A stretch of 64,000 bases of DNA from an uncultured Bacilli bacterium. Its GTDB lineage: Bacteria > Bacillota_I > Bacilli_A > RF39 > UBA660. The notes below the pieces were generated by a model. That model was not told the DNA's origin and searched no databases. It saw nothing but the letters and a program-made list of their open reading frames with translations. Below, in pieces: positions 45,081 to 53,667 of this stretch. The position numbers and the translations under genes are program-made. The stretch spans positions 1-64,000 of the forward strand of contig CAKOXD010000001.1 in the NCBI GenBank assembly GCA_934130005.1, given 5' to 3'. The stretch's first letter is position 1; every line of letters starts with the position of its first letter.

Positions 45081-45269
45081 TTATCTTAATTCAAAAGAAT
45101 GATCATCATTGTCATCTAATTTAAAAGATTTAGATTCATTTTTAAAACCAATGTTTTCTTTATCTGTTACTTTATTATTAGATTTATTAGAAACATTTTT
45201 TGAATTACAATCAGTTATATTATTATTACTTTTATTAGTAATATTTGATTGTTTTTTATTCTTTTTCAT
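45081..45269 (-). CDS. Small Asn/Lys/Ser-rich hydrophilic protein
   Basis: The protein has 62 residues, is wholly hydrophilic and has internal repetition (NKSNNNITDCNS and NKSNNKVTDKEN). The tail DDNDDHSFELR is acidic. A GGGTGATATA site precedes the ATG and a shared terminator follows the stop, so it looks like a real gene. No family is recognised. Small hydrophilic proteins of this composition occur among spore-associated proteins, but nothing here proves that. Confidence 0.55.
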   Translation of the reverse strand: MKKNKKQSNITNKSNNNITDCNSKNVSNKSNNKVTDKENIGFKNESKSFKLDDNDDHSFELR

Positions 45270-45381
45270 TTATATCACCCATTATTTATTATGAAACTAA
45301 ATTATTAAAATATAATTGGAAAATAATGTATTTTTTTTAGTAATTATATGTTATAATTATTAAGAATGGGAGAGTATATTA

Positions 45382-47310
45382 ATGAATAAAAATGGAAATA
45401 ATAAAAAGATACTACTTATTTTTATTATTTTTATATTAATATTTTTATCTATTATTTTAACCTATAATTTAGTTTTTAAAGAAAAAAAAATAACAAGAAC
45501 AATTATGATTTATATGGTAGGAGCTGATTTAGAAAGTAAATCAGGACTTGCTACTACCGATTTAAAAGGTATTAGTTATAATAAAATGGATAATAAAAAT
45601 ATTAATGTAATATTAATAGCTGGTGGTACAGAAAAATGGGATAATTCATTTATAAATGAAAATGAAACTTCAATATTTGAACTAAAAGAAAATGGGTTTG
45701 AAAAAGTAAAAACTCAAAATCTAAAAAACATGGGTGATGAAACAGTATTTAAAGATTACCTAAATTATGTATATGATAATTATAAAACAGATAAATATGA
45801 TTTAATTTTTTGGAATCATGGTGGAGCAATTTATGGTAGTCAAATGGATGAAATAAGCAATGATGTTTTATCATTAGATGAAATGAAAAATGGATTAAAA
45901 AAATCAAGATTTAATAATAAGAAATTAGAAACCATCATTTTTAGAACGTGCTTAAATGGAACATTAGAAGTTGCTAATACATTAGAAGATTATTCTAAAT
46001 ATTTAGTCGCATCAGAAGAAATAACTTATGGTACTCCATTTACAAATGTGCTTAATTTTATCAATAAAATAAATACAAATGATACAGGCTATGATATAGG
46101 ATATAAATTTATAGAATCATATAAAGAACATATAAAAACATTAAAAAGTACATACTCACAAGATAGTAATATCTATTCTACATATTCAATAGTAAACTTA
46201 AATAAAATTAAAAATTTAACTCAATCATTAAATGAATTTATAAAAAATATAGATTTAAAAAATAATTACAATGAAATATCACGTATAAGAAGTAATTTAT
46301 ACCAATATGCATATACACAAAGTGATAGTGCTGAATATGATATGGTAGATTTATACAATTTAATAAATAAACTTAAAAAATACGATGAAAAATCCGCAAA
46401 AAAGGTACTTAGCAACATAGAAAGTGCTGTAGAATATAACTGGGCTACGAATAATAATTCAAGAGGAATAAGTATATATTTTCCATATAATGCAGATAAA
46501 AATGTAAAAAAATTATTTTTAAATATATATAGTAACTTTAAAAATCTAGATGATTATTATAATTTTATAAAAGAATTTTATTCAATTCAAAATAATAATA
46601 ACTATTCTTATTCATTTAGTAGTAATAAATTAAATATATCATCTAATAAAAATGAAGCTGATTTTAAGTTAGAATTAACAGACGAGCAAAAAGAAGGATT
46701 TGCAAATGCAAAATATATTGTATTTAAAGATAATAAAGATGGGTATTACCAGCCAGTATACATAGGACAGCAGACAACTTTAAATGGCAATATATTAAGT
46801 GCTAATATAAAAGATAGACAATTAAAAGTAGTAGATAAAACAGATAAGAGTTTTAAAGGATATATTTTAACACTAATAGAATCTGAAGTTACAGATCAAT
46901 ATATAAAATATAATACAAATGTAATTTTGCAAAACTTTAAAGACATTAAAAATTATAAAATGGATAATGCTCAAATGAATTTAATATTAAATAAAAAAAA
47001 TAATAAAATTTCAATTAATAACGTTATTTTAAATAATAAAAATAATTTAAAACCAAATATAGCAAGTGTAAATTTAAGCGAATATAAGAACATAGCATTT
47101 GGAAGTTTTAAATATAAAATATTAGATAGTAATGGTAATTATAAAACAGATTGGAACAGCAATGGTATATATGAAGGCGTAGAAATAGATGTAAAAGATA
47201 TAGATTTTGAAATACAAAACTTTGAAAATGATTATGATTATTATACAGTGTTTATGATAAAAGATACAAATAACAAAACATATTATTCAAAATTAATAAA
47301 AATGAATTAG
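45382..47310 (+). CDS. Membrane-anchored clostripain-family (C11) cysteine peptidase
   Basis: The protein has 642 residues. An N-terminal anchor (9-31) exposes the rest outside. The C11 catalytic domain starts TIMIYMVGADLESKSG, with the catalytic His146 in FWNHGGAIYG and Cys190 in IIFRTCLNG. The family cleaves after Arg or Lys. After the peptidase domain (to about 390) follows a beta-rich region of about 250 residues of unknown role. GGGAGAG precedes the start. The next gene begins 14 bases after the stop. Confidence 0.88.
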   Translation: MNKNGNNKKILLIFIIFILIFLSIILTYNLVFKEKKITRTIMIYMVGADLESKSGLATTDLKGISYNKMDNKNINVILIAGGTEKWDNSFINENETSIFELKENGFEKVKTQNLKNMGDETVFKDYLNYVYDNYKTDKYDLIFWNHGGAIYGSQMDEISNDVLSLDEMKNGLKKSRFNNKKLETIIFRTCLNGTLEVANTLEDYSKYLVASEEITYGTPFTNVLNFINKINTNDTGYDIGYKFIESYKEHIKTLKSTYSQDSNIYSTYSIVNLNKIKNLTQSLNEFIKNIDLKNNYNEISRIRSNLYQYAYTQSDSAEYDMVDLYNLINKLKKYDEKSAKKVLSNIESAVEYNWATNNNSRGISIYFPYNADKNVKKLFLNIYSNFKNLDDYYNFIKEFYSIQNNNNYSYSFSSNKLNISSNKNEADFKLELTDEQKEGFANAKYIVFKDNKDGYYQPVYIGQQTTLNGNILSANIKDRQLKVVDKTDKSFKGYILTLIESEVTDQYIKYNTNVILQNFKDIKNYKMDNAQMNLILNKKNNKISINNVILNNKNNLKPNIASVNLSEYKNIAFGSFKYKILDSNGNYKTDWNSNGIYEGVEIDVKDIDFEIQNFENDYDYYTVFMIKDTNNKTYYSKLIKMN

Positions 47311-47324
47311 GAGTGTGATATATA

Positions 47325-48239
47325 ATGAATAATTGTAAAAAATGTGGTACAAATATAAATCCAGGAGAAAAATTTTGTAGAAACTGTGGTGAACCAACAG
47401 GACTAATAAAAACAGACAATTTAGAAGAGAGTAGGGTAGTAGTTAATGAATCCCCTATCACTAATAATCAAGACAATATAAATAATAATAATTTAAATAA
47501 TTATAATCAACAAAATATTCAAAATCCAACAATAAATAGTAATATAAATAACGCCAATAATAATAAAACAAATAAGAACTATAATCTAATAGCATATATA
47601 ATATTAGCTGGAATAGTTGTTTTACTTGTTGTTGTAATAGGTGTTTTGCTAGTCCTAAATGTTAATAAAGATGATGACAAATCAAATAAACATAGTAATA
47701 CTAATGATTATGAAGAAAAAATTGACAACACAAATGATAATACAACAAACAATACAACAAACAATACAACAAATACAACAGATTCAACTGACAGTGTAAC
47801 ATATAAAGGATTTAAATTTTATAAAAAAGCTGGATATACATATCAATCAAATACAAATTCTTTAATTATTACTAGTTCAGGTTATTTTACAGGTATAACA
47901 ATATCATCTGCAACATTTAGTAATATAAAAGCAAATTTAGCTGAATTAGAAGCTCAATATCAAAAAAGTGGTGTTAATATATCAAATTTACAATTAAAAA
48001 CAATAAATAATACAGAAGTTGTTGTGGGTGATAGTACAATTAATGGTTATAAAGGAACTTGGTTTATTATAGAAGCATCTAAAACTGGATATATATATCA
48101 AGGATATGTAACTAATAAATCATACACAACAAATTACAATGATGTAAGTATACCATTAGAACTTGTAAAAAATGCTGAATATGTAGGAAACTACAATAGT
48201 TATTCATCATCATCAGATATAAGTAATATTGCAAAATAA
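47325..48239 (+). CDS. Zinc-ribbon membrane protein with extracellular domain
   Basis: The protein has 304 residues. The N-terminus is a zinc ribbon (CKKCGTNINPGEKFCRNCGEP). An Asn-rich linker, one span (about 90-112) and a Thr/Asn-rich low-complexity stretch follow. The external domain has about 140 residues and starts near VTYKGFKFYKK. Zinc-ribbon anchored proteins of this kind are common in Firmicutes and usually uncharacterised. It is co-transcribed with the clostripain-like gene (TTAGGAGTGTG before the start). Confidence 0.78.
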   Translation: MNNCKKCGTNINPGEKFCRNCGEPTGLIKTDNLEESRVVVNESPITNNQDNINNNNLNNYNQQNIQNPTINSNINNANNNKTNKNYNLIAYIILAGIVVLLVVVIGVLLVLNVNKDDDKSNKHSNTNDYEEKIDNTNDNTTNNTTNNTTNTTDSTDSVTYKGFKFYKKAGYTYQSNTNSLIITSSGYFTGITISSATFSNIKANLAELEAQYQKSGVNISNLQLKTINNTEVVVGDSTINGYKGTWFIIEASKTGYIYQGYVTNKSYTTNYNDVSIPLELVKNAEYVGNYNSYSSSSDISNIAK

Positions 48240-48267
48240 AAGCGTATAAATCATATACGTTTTTTTA
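48238..48267 (+). terminator. Intrinsic terminator after the zinc-ribbon gene
   Basis: CGTATA (48243-48248) pairs with TATACG (48254-48259), extended by A-T pairs on both sides and followed by seven T. Confidence 0.75.
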
Positions 48268-48326
48268 TTTCAAATTTTAAAAAGTTAACATAATATATAT
48301 TATAGGAACTAATTAAAACAATATAC

Positions 48327-48434
48327 TTAATATATCATATATTGCTTTATCTTACTGAACATAACTAATAAAGTTATAAATGCAAATATCACTATAACTA
48401 TCATACCAATTGGTGTAGATACTTTATTATTCAT
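48327..48434 (-). CDS. 35-aa single-span membrane peptide
   Basis: This short ORF has a strong AAAAGGAGAAAAG site directly before its ATG at 48434. It codes for 35 residues with one membrane span (about 9-26) and a basic end. It starts 11 bases after the HTH gene stop, so the two are co-transcribed. A tiny span protein paired with an XRE regulator recalls toxin or sensor partners, but no family is recognised. Confidence 0.6.
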   Translation of the reverse strand: MNNKVSTPIGMIVIVIFAFITLLVMFSKIKQYMIY

Positions 48435-48445
48435 CTTTTCTCCTT

Positions 48446-49222
48446 TTAAGATAATTTTCTTGATTCTATCTCAGCTATTTTTTCAAACACTTCTGCAGCA
48501 TTACTATCTGTTATTTCAGTATATCCTAATTCTTTCAATGCTTGTACTTTAATTGAATTAAGTTCTAATGTTCTACCAATTTTTTCTTCCATACGTTGTT
48601 CTATCTTATTTACAAATCTTTTATGGGCCTCTGCAATCTTATTACTAGAAACACTACCACCATCATATAATGTCATTGCAGAAAACATAATACTTTCAAA
48701 AACAAATTGTTCTTCTTCATTAAATACAAATTCTAATGGTTTTGTAAAACCTGCTGATTTAGATACATATGCTAAAATATATTTAAGTTCTTTAGTACTA
48801 TTCATTGCTTGTAAAAAATGATATAAATATAATAGTTCATTATATGTTTTCTCAGAATCATCATCTTCTATATTTTCTTTTATTAAATTAATGATATTAG
48901 ATAATAAATCTTTATTTTTTTCATTTAATCCATTATATATCTCATCAACATTAATATTACTTTTATTATTATTTTCAAATAAAGTTTCAATTCTAGATTC
49001 AACTTCTACTATATAATCAGTATCAACTTTTATATTTTCTAATTCTTCAGCAGATTTTATTCCTAATAAATTTAATAATAAAACTTTTTTGTCTTTAGGC
49101 CATTTATTTAAATCATCAAGTTCTAAATAATTATATATCATTTGTCTAGATACACCTAAAAATTTAGCTAATTTAACTTTTGAAATTCCAAGTTCATGAA
49201 GTATTTCATTTAATCTTTCCAT
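48446..49222 (-). CDS. XRE-family HTH regulator with helical C-terminal domain
   Basis: The protein has 258 residues. The N-terminal HTH (about 3-30) contains ISKVKLAKFLGVSRQMIYNYL. The remaining 200 residues are helical and acidic, with no membrane span or known ligand domain. It has its own consensus promoter, in which the -35 element is part of a TGACATTTGACAT direct repeat that may be its operator. It is followed by a 35-codon membrane peptide. The target genes are unknown. Confidence 0.8.
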   Translation of the reverse strand: MERLNEILHELGISKVKLAKFLGVSRQMIYNYLELDDLNKWPKDKKVLLLNLLGIKSAEELENIKVDTDYIVEVESRIETLFENNNKSNINVDEIYNGLNEKNKDLLSNIINLIKENIEDDDSEKTYNELLYLYHFLQAMNSTKELKYILAYVSKSAGFTKPLEFVFNEEEQFVFESIMFSAMTLYDGGSVSSNKIAEAHKRFVNKIEQRMEEKIGRTLELNSIKVQALKELGYTEITDSNAAEVFEKIAEIESRKLS

Positions 49223-49242
49223 TACTAAGACCTCCTATAATA

Positions 49243-49270
49243 ATTTTACCATTTGTATGTCAAATGTCAA
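49243..49270 (-). promoter_or_regulatory. Promoter with direct repeat of the HTH gene
   Basis: On the minus strand TTGACA (49270-49265), 16-base spacer, TAAAAT (49248-49243). The region reads TTGACATTTGACAT, two copies of TGACAT seven bases apart, overlapping the -35. This suggests autoregulation. Confidence 0.65.
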
Positions 49271-49280
49271 GTGTAAAGTA

Positions 49281-49311
49281 AAAGTATAGTATTATAAATA
49301 CCATACTTTTT
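49281..49311 (-). terminator. Terminator after mnmA
   Basis: A 12-base stem with one mismatch (49281-49292 with 49298-49309) just behind the mnmA stop, with a T-rich stretch on the minus strand. Confidence 0.55.
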
Positions 49312-50398
49312 CATTGTTTTTTCTTACCTCTTTTATTATTCCCCCACCTAAACATTCTTCACCTAGATAAAGGACGCATGCTTGTCCTGGCGTTACAGAT
49401 TTAACTTTATTTGGATATTTAACAAGTATTTCATTATTATCTAAATATTCTAATATTACATCATTATCTTTTTGTCTATATCTGAATTTAGCACTACACT
49501 TTTCAGGTCTTTCATCACTAATAAAATTAACATTATCGATTATACATGAATCTGAATATAAATATTCATTTTCGTCGCCAAATGCTACATATAAAATATT
49601 TTCTTTTAAATTTTTTCCAACGACAAACATTCTAGATGAATTTCCACCAATATTTAATCCTTTTCTTTGTCCTATTGTATAATACATAAGGCCAATATGC
49701 TCACCTATTTTTTCATTTGTTTCTATATCTATAATATCTCCTGGAATATTTGGTAAATAATTCTCTAAAAATTTAGAAAAATTTCTTTCACCTATAAAAC
49801 ATATACCAGTAGAATCTTTTTTATTATAAGTAATAAGCCCATTTTCCTTTGCAATATCTCTTATTTCACTTTTAGTAAGATTACCTACCGGAAATATCAC
49901 ATTTTCTAATTGTTTTTCCGTTACTTGAGATAAAAAATATGTTTGATCTTTATTATTGTCTATGCCTCTTAATAATTTTCCATTTTCTAATCTAGCAAAA
50001 TGCCCAGTTGCTATATAATCAGCACCTAATTCTTTTGCTTTATTTAAAAACATATCAAATTTAATATACTTGTTACACATTATATCAGGATTAGGAGTTC
50101 TCCCTTTTTTTAATTCATCTAAAAAATACGTAAAAACATAATCCCAATATTCTTTTACAAAATCAACTCTTTTAAGCGGTATTCCTATTTTTTCACAAAT
50201 CATAAGTGCATCATTGTAATCTTGTTCTTGAGGACAAATATTTTCACCTAATGTAGGGTTACCTAATGTATCATTATTTAAATTAGCGTCCCAATTTCTC
50301 ATGAAAAGCCCTATTACATCATAACCTTGCTTTTTTAGTAAAAGAGCTGATACACTACTATCCACTCCCCCACTTATACCTACTACAACTTTTTTCAC
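49292..50398 (-). CDS. mnmA: tRNA-specific 2-thiouridylase MnmA
   Basis: MnmA adds sulfur to U34 of tRNA-Glu, -Gln and -Lys. The 368 residues start with VVVGISGGVDSSV, the PP-loop ATP site. They contain the first catalytic Cys in RTPNPDIMCNKYIKFD and the second in DSTGICFIGERNF, followed by the C-terminal beta-barrel. A GTG start at 50398 with TTGGTGATATA in front is preferred over an in-frame ATG 42 bases upstream, which lacks a site and adds nonconserved residues. Confidence 0.94.
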   Translation of the reverse strand: MKKVVVGISGGVDSSVSALLLKKQGYDVIGLFMRNWDANLNNDTLGNPTLGENICPQEQDYNDALMICEKIGIPLKRVDFVKEYWDYVFTYFLDELKKGRTPNPDIMCNKYIKFDMFLNKAKELGADYIATGHFARLENGKLLRGIDNNKDQTYFLSQVTEKQLENVIFPVGNLTKSEIRDIAKENGLITYNKKDSTGICFIGERNFSKFLENYLPNIPGDIIDIETNEKIGEHIGLMYYTIGQRKGLNIGGNSSRMFVVGKNLKENILYVAFGDENEYLYSDSCIIDNVNFISDERPEKCSAKFRYRQKDNDVILEYLDNNEILVKYPNKVKSVTPGQACVLYLGEECLGGGIIKEVRKNNEKVWYL

Positions 50399-50437
50399 TA
50401 TATCACCAACTTCTACATATATTTTATCATATTTTAA

Positions 50438-50465
50438 CAAAAAAAGTTATTATTAAAATAACTTT
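50438..50465 (-). terminator. Terminator after spoIIM
   Basis: AAAGTTATT (50443-50451) pairs with AATAACTTT (50457-50465). On the minus strand it is followed by TTTTTTT. Its outer arm overlaps the spoIIM stop codon region. Confidence 0.7.
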
Positions 50466-51058
50466 ATTAAATTTGGAACTATAAAAGTTTCATAAATTGT
50501 TGTTATTAAAATTACTGCTAATGAAATAAATAATATATTTATATATTTATTCATCATAGTTTTAAAATTAAGATTTTTTTTCTTAAAAATAGCATATATA
50601 AGTGTTAAAGAAAAATTAATTGTAAAATATATTAATATAGTGTATATAATTAAATTAATTAAATTATGGGGAACAATATATATAAACGCATATAAACATC
50701 CCTTTATTTTATAAGTTAAAATAAATGATGAAATTGAAAAACCCATAATAAAAGACTTTATAAAATAATAAAATATATTAATTGGTATACCAATTACAGA
50801 CATTCCAAGTAGCCATACAATTATGATGAATGATAAATTTTCTAAAAATATATTTTTAAATGAATCAAAATAACTAATTTTATCAATATTATTTAAATAT
50901 GATGTTATATAGTTTTTTACAAGAGCTTGGTCACTTTTTGATATTACAGTAATAAATATAACCCCTGAAATAAAACCAAATAGCGTAATTCCTAGTAAAA
51001 ATAATAATCCATTTTTATTAATTTTTAATTTTTTTCTTACTTTTTCTATTATATTCAT
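50453..51058 (-). CDS. spoIIM: Stage II sporulation protein M (SpoIIM)
   Basis: The protein has 201 residues and five or six spans, in the DUF95/SpoIIM family. Recognisable blocks are FGFISGVIFITV after the first basic segment, LGMSVIGIPINIFYYFIKSFIMGFS and IVPHNLINLIIY. SpoIIM works with SpoIID and SpoIIP in peptidoglycan degradation during engulfment of the forespore. DUF95 members without a sporulation role exist, but gpr, ylbJ and other sporulation genes close by support the call. GAGGTGAA precedes ATG 51058. Confidence 0.82.
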   Translation of the reverse strand: MNIIEKVRKKLKINKNGLLFLLGITLFGFISGVIFITVISKSDQALVKNYITSYLNNIDKISYFDSFKNIFLENLSFIIIVWLLGMSVIGIPINIFYYFIKSFIMGFSISSFILTYKIKGCLYAFIYIVPHNLINLIIYTILIYFTINFSLTLIYAIFKKKNLNFKTMMNKYINILFISLAVILITTIYETFIVPNLIKLF

Positions 51059-51151
51059 GGTTTCACCTCAATAAATTATATTTAATTAAAAATAAAATAT
51101 TCCATTTTTATCAAAAATATATTATAATTTATTTATGTATGAGGTGATATA

Positions 51152-51259
51152 ATGAGTAAGAAGAAAAAAACAAGTAATAGTCAAAAAATATTAGCAATAG
51201 CTATGTTATTAGCTATTACAATTTCTATATTAGCTTCTATATTTGCATATATGTTATAA
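51152..51259 (+). CDS. 35-aa basic single-span peptide (DUF4044-like)
   Basis: A GAGGTGATATA site precedes the ATG at 51152 and TATAAT lies at 51123-51128. The 35 residues start with Ser and four Lys (MSKKKKTSNSQKI) and continue as one membrane span. The layout is that of the DUF4044-type mini-proteins found in many Bacillota. Function unknown. It lies between the divergent spoIIM and the convergent gpr. Confidence 0.6.
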   Translation: MSKKKKTSNSQKILAIAMLLAITISILASIFAYML

Positions 51260-51272
51260 TACATATATTTTT

Positions 51273-52307
51273 TTATATATTGTCAACTTTGTCATGTAAA
51301 GATCTATTAATACTTCCACCAATTATATCAGCTAATTTTTCTATTACAAAATCTATTTCTTTAGGCGTTACCATTAAATTGTATCCAATAGGATTTAATA
51401 CTTCAAAAACTAATTCTTTTATTTCTAAATCATTAAAATTACCAAGTAATCCTAATAACTCTTTTTTATCATTATCAGTTACTTCTAAATCTTTTTTTAA
51501 ATAATTAACACTGCTGCTAAGTGTTAATTTACTCATAGGGTTATTTTGAAATTTTTTATTAAATACATAATGTTTTTGCATATATTTTATAGTATCACTA
51601 ACTATTATAGTAGCATCTACAACAGTTGGCACTCCAATTGCTATTACGGGAACTTTTATAGTATCATAACTTATTTCTTTTCTTTTGTTTCCTACCCCAC
51701 TTCCAGGATGTATTCCAGTATCTGTTATTTGTATTGTTTTATTTAATCTATCAATAGAACCACTAGCAAGTGAATCTATACATATTAAAAAATTAGGTTT
51801 TATAAGATTTACAATACTTTTTATAAGTTCACTTGTTTCAATTCCTGTAACTCCAGTCACATTAGGGGAAATAGCAGCCACTGGTCTAAATCCCTCTTCT
51901 AATTCATCTATTTCATATAAATGATTAGTTACAATTATATTTTTTATAGATATTGGTCCTAATGAATCAGGAGTTGACTTTTCATTTCCAAGACCAATAA
52001 TTAAACAAGAATCATCTTTTTTTATATCTAGTTTTTTTAGGAATTTATCTAATTCATCTTTCAAAACTTTCTTTACTTTTTCTTTATTATTATAATCTGT
52101 TATATCATCAAATTTTATCGTTACATACATACCTTTCTTTTTATTTAATAATTTACTATCATTTTCATTTAAATTTACTGTAGTAACTACTATATCATCT
52201 TCTTGTTTTACTTTAGAGTCAATATTATTTATGTTATTATTTTCTATTACTTCATCAATTAAATCAGTTCTAAATTCATATTTATTTAAATCAATTTCAT
52301 GATTCAT
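51273..52307 (-). CDS. gpr: Germination protease GPR (spore protease)
   Basis: GPR degrades small acid-soluble spore proteins in the first minutes of germination. The 344 residues hold the family blocks RTDLIDEV at the N-terminus (propeptide region), GLGNEKSTPDSLGP, FRPVAAISPNVTGVTGIET, CIDSLASGSIDRLN, and TGIHPGSGVGNKRKEIS, and a C-terminal VTPKEID. It lies divergent from rpsT, as neighbours are arranged in Bacillus. GGTGATAAT precedes the ATG. This is the most direct evidence that the organism can make spores or did so recently. Confidence 0.95.
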   Translation of the reverse strand: MNHEIDLNKYEFRTDLIDEVIENNNINNIDSKVKQEDDIVVTTVNLNENDSKLLNKKKGMYVTIKFDDITDYNNKEKVKKVLKDELDKFLKKLDIKKDDSCLIIGLGNEKSTPDSLGPISIKNIIVTNHLYEIDELEEGFRPVAAISPNVTGVTGIETSELIKSIVNLIKPNFLICIDSLASGSIDRLNKTIQITDTGIHPGSGVGNKRKEISYDTIKVPVIAIGVPTVVDATIIVSDTIKYMQKHYVFNKKFQNNPMSKLTLSSSVNYLKKDLEVTDNDKKELLGLLGNFNDLEIKELVFEVLNPIGYNLMVTPKEIDFVIEKLADIIGGSINRSLHDKVDNI

Positions 52308-52406
52308 ATTATCACCTTTAATATTTTTACCAAATTAATACATTTTATTTGCATTTTTATTATTTTTTTGATAAAATGTATATGTTGATGACTTGGAGGT
52401 GAAATT

Positions 52407-52670
52407 ATGCCAAATATGAAAAATGCTAAAAAAGCAGTAAAAACTATTGAAAAGAAAAGAATAATTAATAATAACTACAAAGCTAGTATGAAAACAGCTA
52501 TTAAAAATGTAGAAAAAGCAATTTTATCTAAAGATAAAACTTCAGCAACTGAAGCTTTAAAAACAGCTATAGTAAGACTTGATAAAGCAGGATCTGCTAA
52601 AGTTGTTACAAGTAACTATGTAGCTCGTAATAAATCAAGATTAACTAAAAAAGTAAACGAAATGAAATAA
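52407..52670 (+). CDS. rpsT: 30S ribosomal protein S20
   Basis: The protein has 87 residues, is basic and wholly helical. It starts MPNMKNAKKAVKTIEKKRI, with the usual low-complexity Lys/Ala pattern and the end block ARNKSRLTKKVNEM. It binds 16S rRNA in the body of the small subunit. TTGGAGGTG precedes the start. It is monocistronic with a terminator, divergent from gpr. Confidence 0.95.
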   Translation: MPNMKNAKKAVKTIEKKRIINNNYKASMKTAIKNVEKAILSKDKTSATEALKTAIVRLDKAGSAKVVTSNYVARNKSRLTKKVNEMK

Positions 52671-52690
52671 AATGCTATAAAGCATTTTTA
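52669..52690 (+). terminator. Intrinsic terminator of rpsT
   Basis: AAAATGCT (52669-52676) pairs with AGCATTTT (52681-52688) around ATAA, followed by T. Confidence 0.85.
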
Positions 52691-52729
52691 TTTTTTTTTA
52701 TTTTTGTTATAATTATTCTAGGTGATAAT

Positions 52730-53644
52730 ATGAAAAAAGTAATTAGCTTTTTATTTTGTCTTATGCTTTTAGGAATAGTTTATTATTATAGAACTGATAT
52801 TACAAAATACATTATTGATAATTATATTTATAAAAAAGAAATAGACCTTCCAGATTCTAATGAATATAGAAGAAATTATGATTTTTCATTTGTACAAGAA
52901 ACAAGTAATTTTTATCCAAATAATAAACAAGAATTATATAATGTATTTTATACTATCTTAAATAATGGATATGATTCTTTTACATTCTATTGTGGTGATG
53001 AATATACAAATTGTGAAAAAGATATAAAAGAATTAACACAAGAAAACAATCAAATACTATCTACAATAAATAACTATGTTCATCCATATAATAGTTATAG
53101 TTCAATTAATGTCAATATGAATTCACTTGGTAGAATTAATGTCAATATTACAAAACTATATAGTAGTGATGATATATATACGTTAAACAATTATATTAAT
53201 ACTAATTATAGTAAGATAATAAATGATAAAATGACAGATAGTGAAAAAATAAAAGCAGCACACGACTTTATTATAAATAATTCAACATATGATAAAACAT
53301 GGAAAGAAACAAAATCTGAAAATAGAATTCATAAATCAAATATTGCATATGGGCCTTTAATTGAAAAAATAGGATTATGTGGTGGATATACAGATGCAAT
53401 GGAATTATTTTTAGAAAAAATGGGTATTAAGAGTTATAAAATTGCTAGTGATAATCATATATGGAATTACGTATATATCAATAATAGTTGGAAACATTTA
53501 GATTTAACATGGGATGATCCAGTAACTAATACTGGTAAAGAAATATTACAATATGATTATTATCTTCTTGATACAAAAACGCTCGAAAATAAAAAAGATA
53601 ATGAACATAATTATCCAAAAGAATACTATATAGAAGCAAAATAA
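52730..53644 (+). CDS. Membrane-anchored transglutaminase-like protein
   Basis: The protein has 304 residues. An N-terminal anchor (4-20) leaves the rest outside. The transglutaminase-core triad is complete: C217 in EKIGLCGGYTDAM, H243 in SDNHIWNYV and D258 in HLDLTWDDP. Bacterial members act as proteases or cross-linkers of cell-surface proteins. Sporulation-time expression cannot be told. It has an AGGTGATAAT site and its own terminator. Confidence 0.85.
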   Translation: MKKVISFLFCLMLLGIVYYYRTDITKYIIDNYIYKKEIDLPDSNEYRRNYDFSFVQETSNFYPNNKQELYNVFYTILNNGYDSFTFYCGDEYTNCEKDIKELTQENNQILSTINNYVHPYNSYSSINVNMNSLGRINVNITKLYSSDDIYTLNNYINTNYSKIINDKMTDSEKIKAAHDFIINNSTYDKTWKETKSENRIHKSNIAYGPLIEKIGLCGGYTDAMELFLEKMGIKSYKIASDNHIWNYVYINNSWKHLDLTWDDPVTNTGKEILQYDYYLLDTKTLENKKDNEHNYPKEYYIEAK

Positions 53645-53667
53645 GTGATTAATCACTTATTTTTTTA
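53640..53667. terminator. Bidirectional terminator between convergent genes
   Basis: A perfect palindrome, AATAAGTGATT / AATCACTTATT (53640-53661), followed by T on the plus side and preceded by A on the minus side. It serves the transglutaminase-like gene and the YlbL-like gene. Confidence 0.8.

Noticed and set aside
47500..47800. Short tandem repeats (AATACAACAAAC type) in the zinc-ribbon gene as a CRISPR or phase-variable repeat
   Set aside because: They code in frame for a Thr/Asn-rich linker, repeat units are few and imperfect, and no spacers are present.
50399..50440. Upstream ATG of mnmA
   Set aside because: No ribosome site; the GTG at 50398 follows GGTGATATA and directly starts the conserved KKVVVGISGG sequence.
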